Part shown: positions 14,577 to 17,245 of the stretch, in pieces | Position numbering within the stretch: the stretch's first letter is position 1 | Layout: each line of letters opens with the position of its first letter | Origin: Chitinophagaceae bacterium | GTDB taxonomy: Bacteria > Bacteroidota > Bacteroidia > Chitinophagales > Chitinophagaceae | DNA length: 17,245 bases | Direction: 5' to 3' | Assembly: GCA_003455235.1 (NCBI GenBank) | Contig: DMRT01000068.1 | Location: 1-17,245 of the forward strand | Translations under genes and position numbers: made by a program | The notes under the pieces: model-generated | Database searches by the model: none | The model's input: the letters and a program-made list of their open reading frames with translations, nothing else | Told to the model about the DNA's origin: nothing

Positions 14577-16010
14577 TTATTGGCCGGTGATCTTAAATAC
14601 CCACGCATGCCGGGCCGGTGGGCTGTTCCGAAGTTTCGCAGGGACGGTTATATTGATAAAACCATGTTCATCATCAATACTCAGCGGCTTATCGTATCCG
14701 AGTAAATAAACTTTTGTACCCGGTTTCTTCTGAAAGCTGCCGATGGATACTTTTTCTGCCATGGCCTGTTCATTTTCATCCGCCAGGTAGATGGCGTACA
14801 CCGCATCATTCTTCCGGGTGAAAACAAACTTTCCTTCTTTGTAAGGTTTCACAAAGGTTGTTCCATATATCGCATCTGAATTCACATTCATCCAGGCGCC
14901 AATCTCTTTCAGCCTTGCATACGAAGAGTCATCCCATTCTCCATCCGGGCCGGGTGCTACGTTCAGTAAAAAATTACCCCCTTTGCTCACGGCGTTACAA
15001 AGCATATGAATAAGTGTGTTGGCCGATTTATTTTTTGCATGGGGAACATAGGACCAGGAAGTGGACATGGGCATACAGCTTTCCCAGGGTATGGGGTTGG
15101 TTTCACTTGGTATCATCGCCTCCGGTGTAAGATAATTTTCATACTCACCGGCCACCGTCCGGTCTACGATGAGCATGCCCGGTTGCTTGCTTCTTGCCAT
15201 GGCAGCAATGCGGGGCATATCAATGTCCTGGTCATACGGAATTGTTTTCTGCCAGCTTACCGAACTGTCGATGGTGCTGAAGGGACGAACCCAGCCGCCA
15301 TCCAGCCACAACAGGTCTACTTTGCCGTAGTTGCTCATCAGTTCTTCAAACTGTGTGTAGGTAAATTCTTTGAAGCGGTTCCATATCTCAGGGTATTTTT
15401 TGGTGTCGTAGGTGGGATTGCGGTCCTTTGGCGGAAAATAACTCCACCAGTAATCGGGTGCATGCCAGTCGGGTTTGGAAAAGTAGATCCCGGGCATCAG
15501 CCCTTCATTCCGGAACGCATTCAGTATTTCTTTGGTGATATCAGCTCTCGGGTCTTTTGAAAAAGGAGTCTGGGGATCGGTTATTTTATAGTCGGTGGTT
15601 TTTGTATCAAACATACAGAAACCATCGTGGTGTTTGGCCATGGCCAGTACGTATTTCATCCCGGCTGCCTTAGCGGCAGCTGCCCATTTTGCCGGGTTGA
15701 ATTTAACCGGGTTAAAGGTGGTTTGCAGGTTCTCATAGGCTTTCTTGTACTCGTACCAGTTTTTTGAATACGGTCCTTTGCGTTCGCACCAGCCTTCGTC
15801 TTCCGGGCAAAGGCTCCAGCTTTCCACCACGCCCCACTGGCTGTAAGGCCCCCAGGTAATCATGAGTCCGAATTTCATATTGCCCCATTCCTTGAGCTTC
15901 TGCCTTACAAGGGGATCGGACGGGGCTTTATAATCGAATTTACCCTGTGCACCGATAGCAGAAATAAAGAGGAAGGAAAAAAGGAAGCAATACAATCGGG
16001 GGCTGGTCAT
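14577..16010 (-). CDS. Secreted alpha-L-fucosidase-like GH29 enzyme, HWG motif replaced by TWG
   Basis: First gene of the operon, encoding 477 residues. Residues 1 to about 22 are a signal peptide (LYCFLFSFLFISAIGAQ). The GH29 barrel shows KFGLMITWGPYSQWG (46-60), AMAKHHDGFCMFD (123-135), and VDLLWLDGGWVRP, with D237 as expected nucleophile. SKGGNFLLNVAPGPDGEW (about 344-361) is the typical end of the barrel, followed by a small C-terminal beta domain. In most fucosidases the first motif is HWG, whose His contacts the fucose; here it is Thr52 (codon ACC at 15857-15855). The remaining motifs are intact, so the gene is not decayed, but the sugar or linkage may differ. It has three unusual Cys residues at 68, 75 and 132. 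It stops 8 bp before the next fucosidase. Confidence 0.88.
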   Translation of the reverse strand: MTSPRLYCFLFSFLFISAIGAQGKFDYKAPSDPLVRQKLKEWGNMKFGLMITWGPYSQWGVVESWSLCPEDEGWCERKGPYSKNWYEYKKAYENLQTTFNPVKFNPAKWAAAAKAAGMKYVLAMAKHHDGFCMFDTKTTDYKITDPQTPFSKDPRADITKEILNAFRNEGLMPGIYFSKPDWHAPDYWWSYFPPKDRNPTYDTKKYPEIWNRFKEFTYTQFEELMSNYGKVDLLWLDGGWVRPFSTIDSSVSWQKTIPYDQDIDMPRIAAMARSKQPGMLIVDRTVAGEYENYLTPEAMIPSETNPIPWESCMPMSTSWSYVPHAKNKSANTLIHMLCNAVSKGGNFLLNVAPGPDGEWDDSSYARLKEIGAWMNVNSDAIYGTTFVKPYKEGKFVFTRKNDAVYAIYLADENEQAMAEKVSIGSFQKKPGTKVYLLGYDKPLSIDDEHGFINITVPAKLRNSPPARHAWVFKITGQ

Positions 16011-16106
16011 ACACTTGTTTACTGCAATATAAAGAGAAAACAGCGCATTACTATTTTACCCGGCTGGCGTACCTTTGCGGCGTTCATTTAAAACCAATAA
16101 ACACAT
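16011..16106. promoter_or_regulatory. Divergent control region of the fucose operon and fumC
   Basis: This 96-bp gap must contain the start signals of the nine-gene operon (leftward) and fumC (rightward). On the leftward strand only weak candidates are visible: TATATTGC near 16030-16023 is a poor match to TAnnTTTG. No clear operator palindrome was found, and no regulator gene adjoins it. Confidence 0.45.
16070..16077 (+). promoter_or_regulatory. Bacteroidota -7 promoter element of fumC
   Basis: TACCTTTG matches the TAnnTTTG consensus exactly. The start codon lies 30 bp downstream, giving a leader of roughly 20-25 nt. A T-rich stretch (TATTTTAC near 16052-16059) is the only candidate for the -33 element, and its spacing is shorter than usual. 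Confidence 0.55.
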
Positions 16107-17245
16107 ATGGAATACAGGATTGAAAAAGACACCATGGGTGAGGTAAAAGTACCCGTGGACGCTTTCTACGGTGCTCAAACCCAGCGCAGCATCGACAACT
16201 TTAAAATTGCCCAGGACATCAACCGCATGCCCAAAGAAATTATCCGGGCCTTTGCTTATTTAAAACATGCCGCCGCCCTAACCAACCAGGAAGCTGGCGT
16301 GCTGCCGAAAAAGAAAGCCGACCTGATCGGTAAGGTTTGCAAAGAGATCCTGGAAGGAAAACTGGATGCGTATTTCCCATTGGTGGTTTGGCAAACAGGC
16401 AGTGGCACCCAAAGCAACATGAACGTAAACGAGGTGGTTGCTTACCGGGGGCATGTACTGAATGGCGGCAAGCTGTCTGACAAAGAAAAATACCTGCACC
16501 CGAACGACGACGTGAATAAATCGCAGAGCAGCAATGATACTTTTCCTACGGCTATGCACATTGCTGCCTATAAGATATTGATGGAGACAACCATTCCCGG
16601 CATCACTAAACTCCGTAATACACTCGACAAAAAAGCAAGAGCATTTAAAAAAGTGGTGAAGATCGGCCGTACGCATTTTATGGACGCCACACCGCTTACC
16701 TTGGGACAGGAATTCAGCGGCTATGTTTCCCAGCTGGATCATGGACTGAAGGCCATTAAAAACACACTGGCGCATTTAAGTGAGCTGGCCCTGGGCGGAA
16801 CGGCCGTGGGTACCGGCATCAATACACCGCCTAAGTACGATGTAAATGTGGCCCGGCATATTGCCAAGCTTACCGGTTTACCATTTAAAACAGCCGATAA
16901 TAAATTTGAAGCGCTGGCTGCACACGATGCCATCGTGGAAGCGCATGGTGCATTGAAAACCGTTGCCGTTAGCCTGATGAAGATCGCTAACGACATACGG
17001 ATGTTATCCAGCGGCCCTAGGAGCGGCATTGGTGAAATATTCATTCCCGATAACGAACCCGGCTCATCCATTATGCCGGGTAAAGTAAATCCCACCCAAT
17101 GTGAAGCACTCACCATGATTGCCGCACAGGTAATGGGCAATGATGTGGCCATCAATATCGGCGGCGCCACGGGACATTTTGAACTGAATGTGTTTAAGCC
17201 GGTGATGATCTACAATTTCCTGCACAGCGCCCGGCTGATCGGCGA
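16107..17245 (+). CDS. fumC: Class II fumarate hydratase (3' end cut by window edge)
   Basis: Fumarase of the aspartase/fumarase superfamily, interconverting fumarate and L-malate in the TCA cycle. The first 379 codons are present, out of about 465 expected. The ATG at 16107 begins [18 protein letters not shown]. Visible hallmarks are [58 protein letters not shown] with H190 (equivalent to E. coli His188), and the superfamily signature [11 protein letters not shown], with S320/S321 in the catalytic loop. The GSGTQSNMN and ELNVFKP segments favour fumarase over aspartase. It is divergent from the fucose operon and is a housekeeping gene. There is no frameshift or other damage in the visible part. 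Confidence 0.95.
   Translation, partial: MEYRIEKDTMGEVKVPVDAFYGAQTQRSIDNFKIAQDINRMPKEIIRAFAYLKHAAALTNQEAGVLPKKKADLIGKVCKEILEGKLDAYFPLVVWQTGSGTQSNMNVNEVVAYRGHVLNGGKLSDKEKYLHPNDDVNKSQSSNDTFPTAMHIAAYKILMETTIPGITKLRNTLDKKARAFKKVVKIGRTHFMDATPLTLGQEFSGYVSQLDHGLKAIKNTLAHLSELALGGTAVGTGINTPPKYDVNVARHIAKLTGLPFKTADNKFEALAAHDAIVEAHGALKTVAVSLMKIANDIRMLSSGPRSGIGEIFIPDNEPGSSIMPGKVNPTQCEALTMIAAQVMGNDVAINIGGATGHFELNVFKPVMIYNFLHSARLIG

Noticed and set aside
15006..15560. 184-residue open frame on the + strand within the first fucosidase gene
   Set aside because: It is antisense to a well-supported GH29 gene, with no recognisable domain, signal or promoter.
16278..17170. Two long open frames on the - strand within fumC
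   Set aside because: They are antisense to fumC, whose full set of fumarase motifs is on the + strand.

Overview
The window looks like chromosomal DNA from a member of the Bacteroidota, most likely the Chitinophagaceae/Sphingobacteriia side. The signs are a probable type IX secretion C-terminal domain, a two-component sensor with propeller and Y_Y_Y domains, a -7 element of the Bacteroidota form TAnnTTTG upstream of fumC, few Shine-Dalgarno sequences, and a FucP/GH29/SDR/FAH gene set of Bacteroidota type. No RNA gene, insertion sequence, CRISPR array or phage gene was seen. No stretch of more than 300 bases lacks a gene.

Left part (1-6244). A NarL/LuxR-type response regulator, cut by the window edge, reads leftward. 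It is divergent from a 1013-residue membrane sensor histidine kinase starting at a TTG codon (598-3639). The two are presumably partners. Downstream on the + strand lie two secreted proteins: a beta-helix-like protein (3715-4752) and a protein with four tandem 74-residue repeats ending in a probable T9SS sorting domain (4763-6244). An inverted repeat overlaps the predicted promoter of the first.

Central part (6255-16010, all - strand). Nine tightly packed genes (2-15 nt gaps or 4-nt ATGA overlaps) form what looks like one operon for L-fucose release and oxidative, non-phosphorylating catabolism. In transcription order they are: GH29 fucosidase, GH29 fucosidase with CHB_HEX_C- and PA14-like domains, FucP-type fucose permease, SDR (2-keto-3-deoxy-L-fuconate dehydrogenase-like), FAH-family 2,4-diketo-3-deoxy-L-fuconate hydrolase-like, RhaM-type mutarotase, COG3618 lactonase (L-fuconolactonase-like), SDR (L-fucose dehydrogenase-like), and GH29 subfamily B-like fucosidase. 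The logic is: secreted fucosidases free fucose, FucP imports it, the mutarotase supplies the right anomer, and dehydrogenase, lactonase, [dehydratase], dehydrogenase and hydrolase yield pyruvate plus lactate. The L-fuconate dehydratase is not in the window, and neither is a SusC/SusD pair or a dedicated regulator. Two enzymes have unusual active-site positions: the fucose dehydrogenase-like SDR has YxxxN instead of YxxxK, and the first fucosidase has TWG in place of HWG.

Right edge (16107-17245). A class II fumarase gene (fumC) reads rightward, divergent from the fucose operon, and runs off the window after 379 codons.

The window is best described as a well-organised sugar-utilisation locus with some catalytic oddities. 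I did not find convincing evidence of a wholly new type of system.
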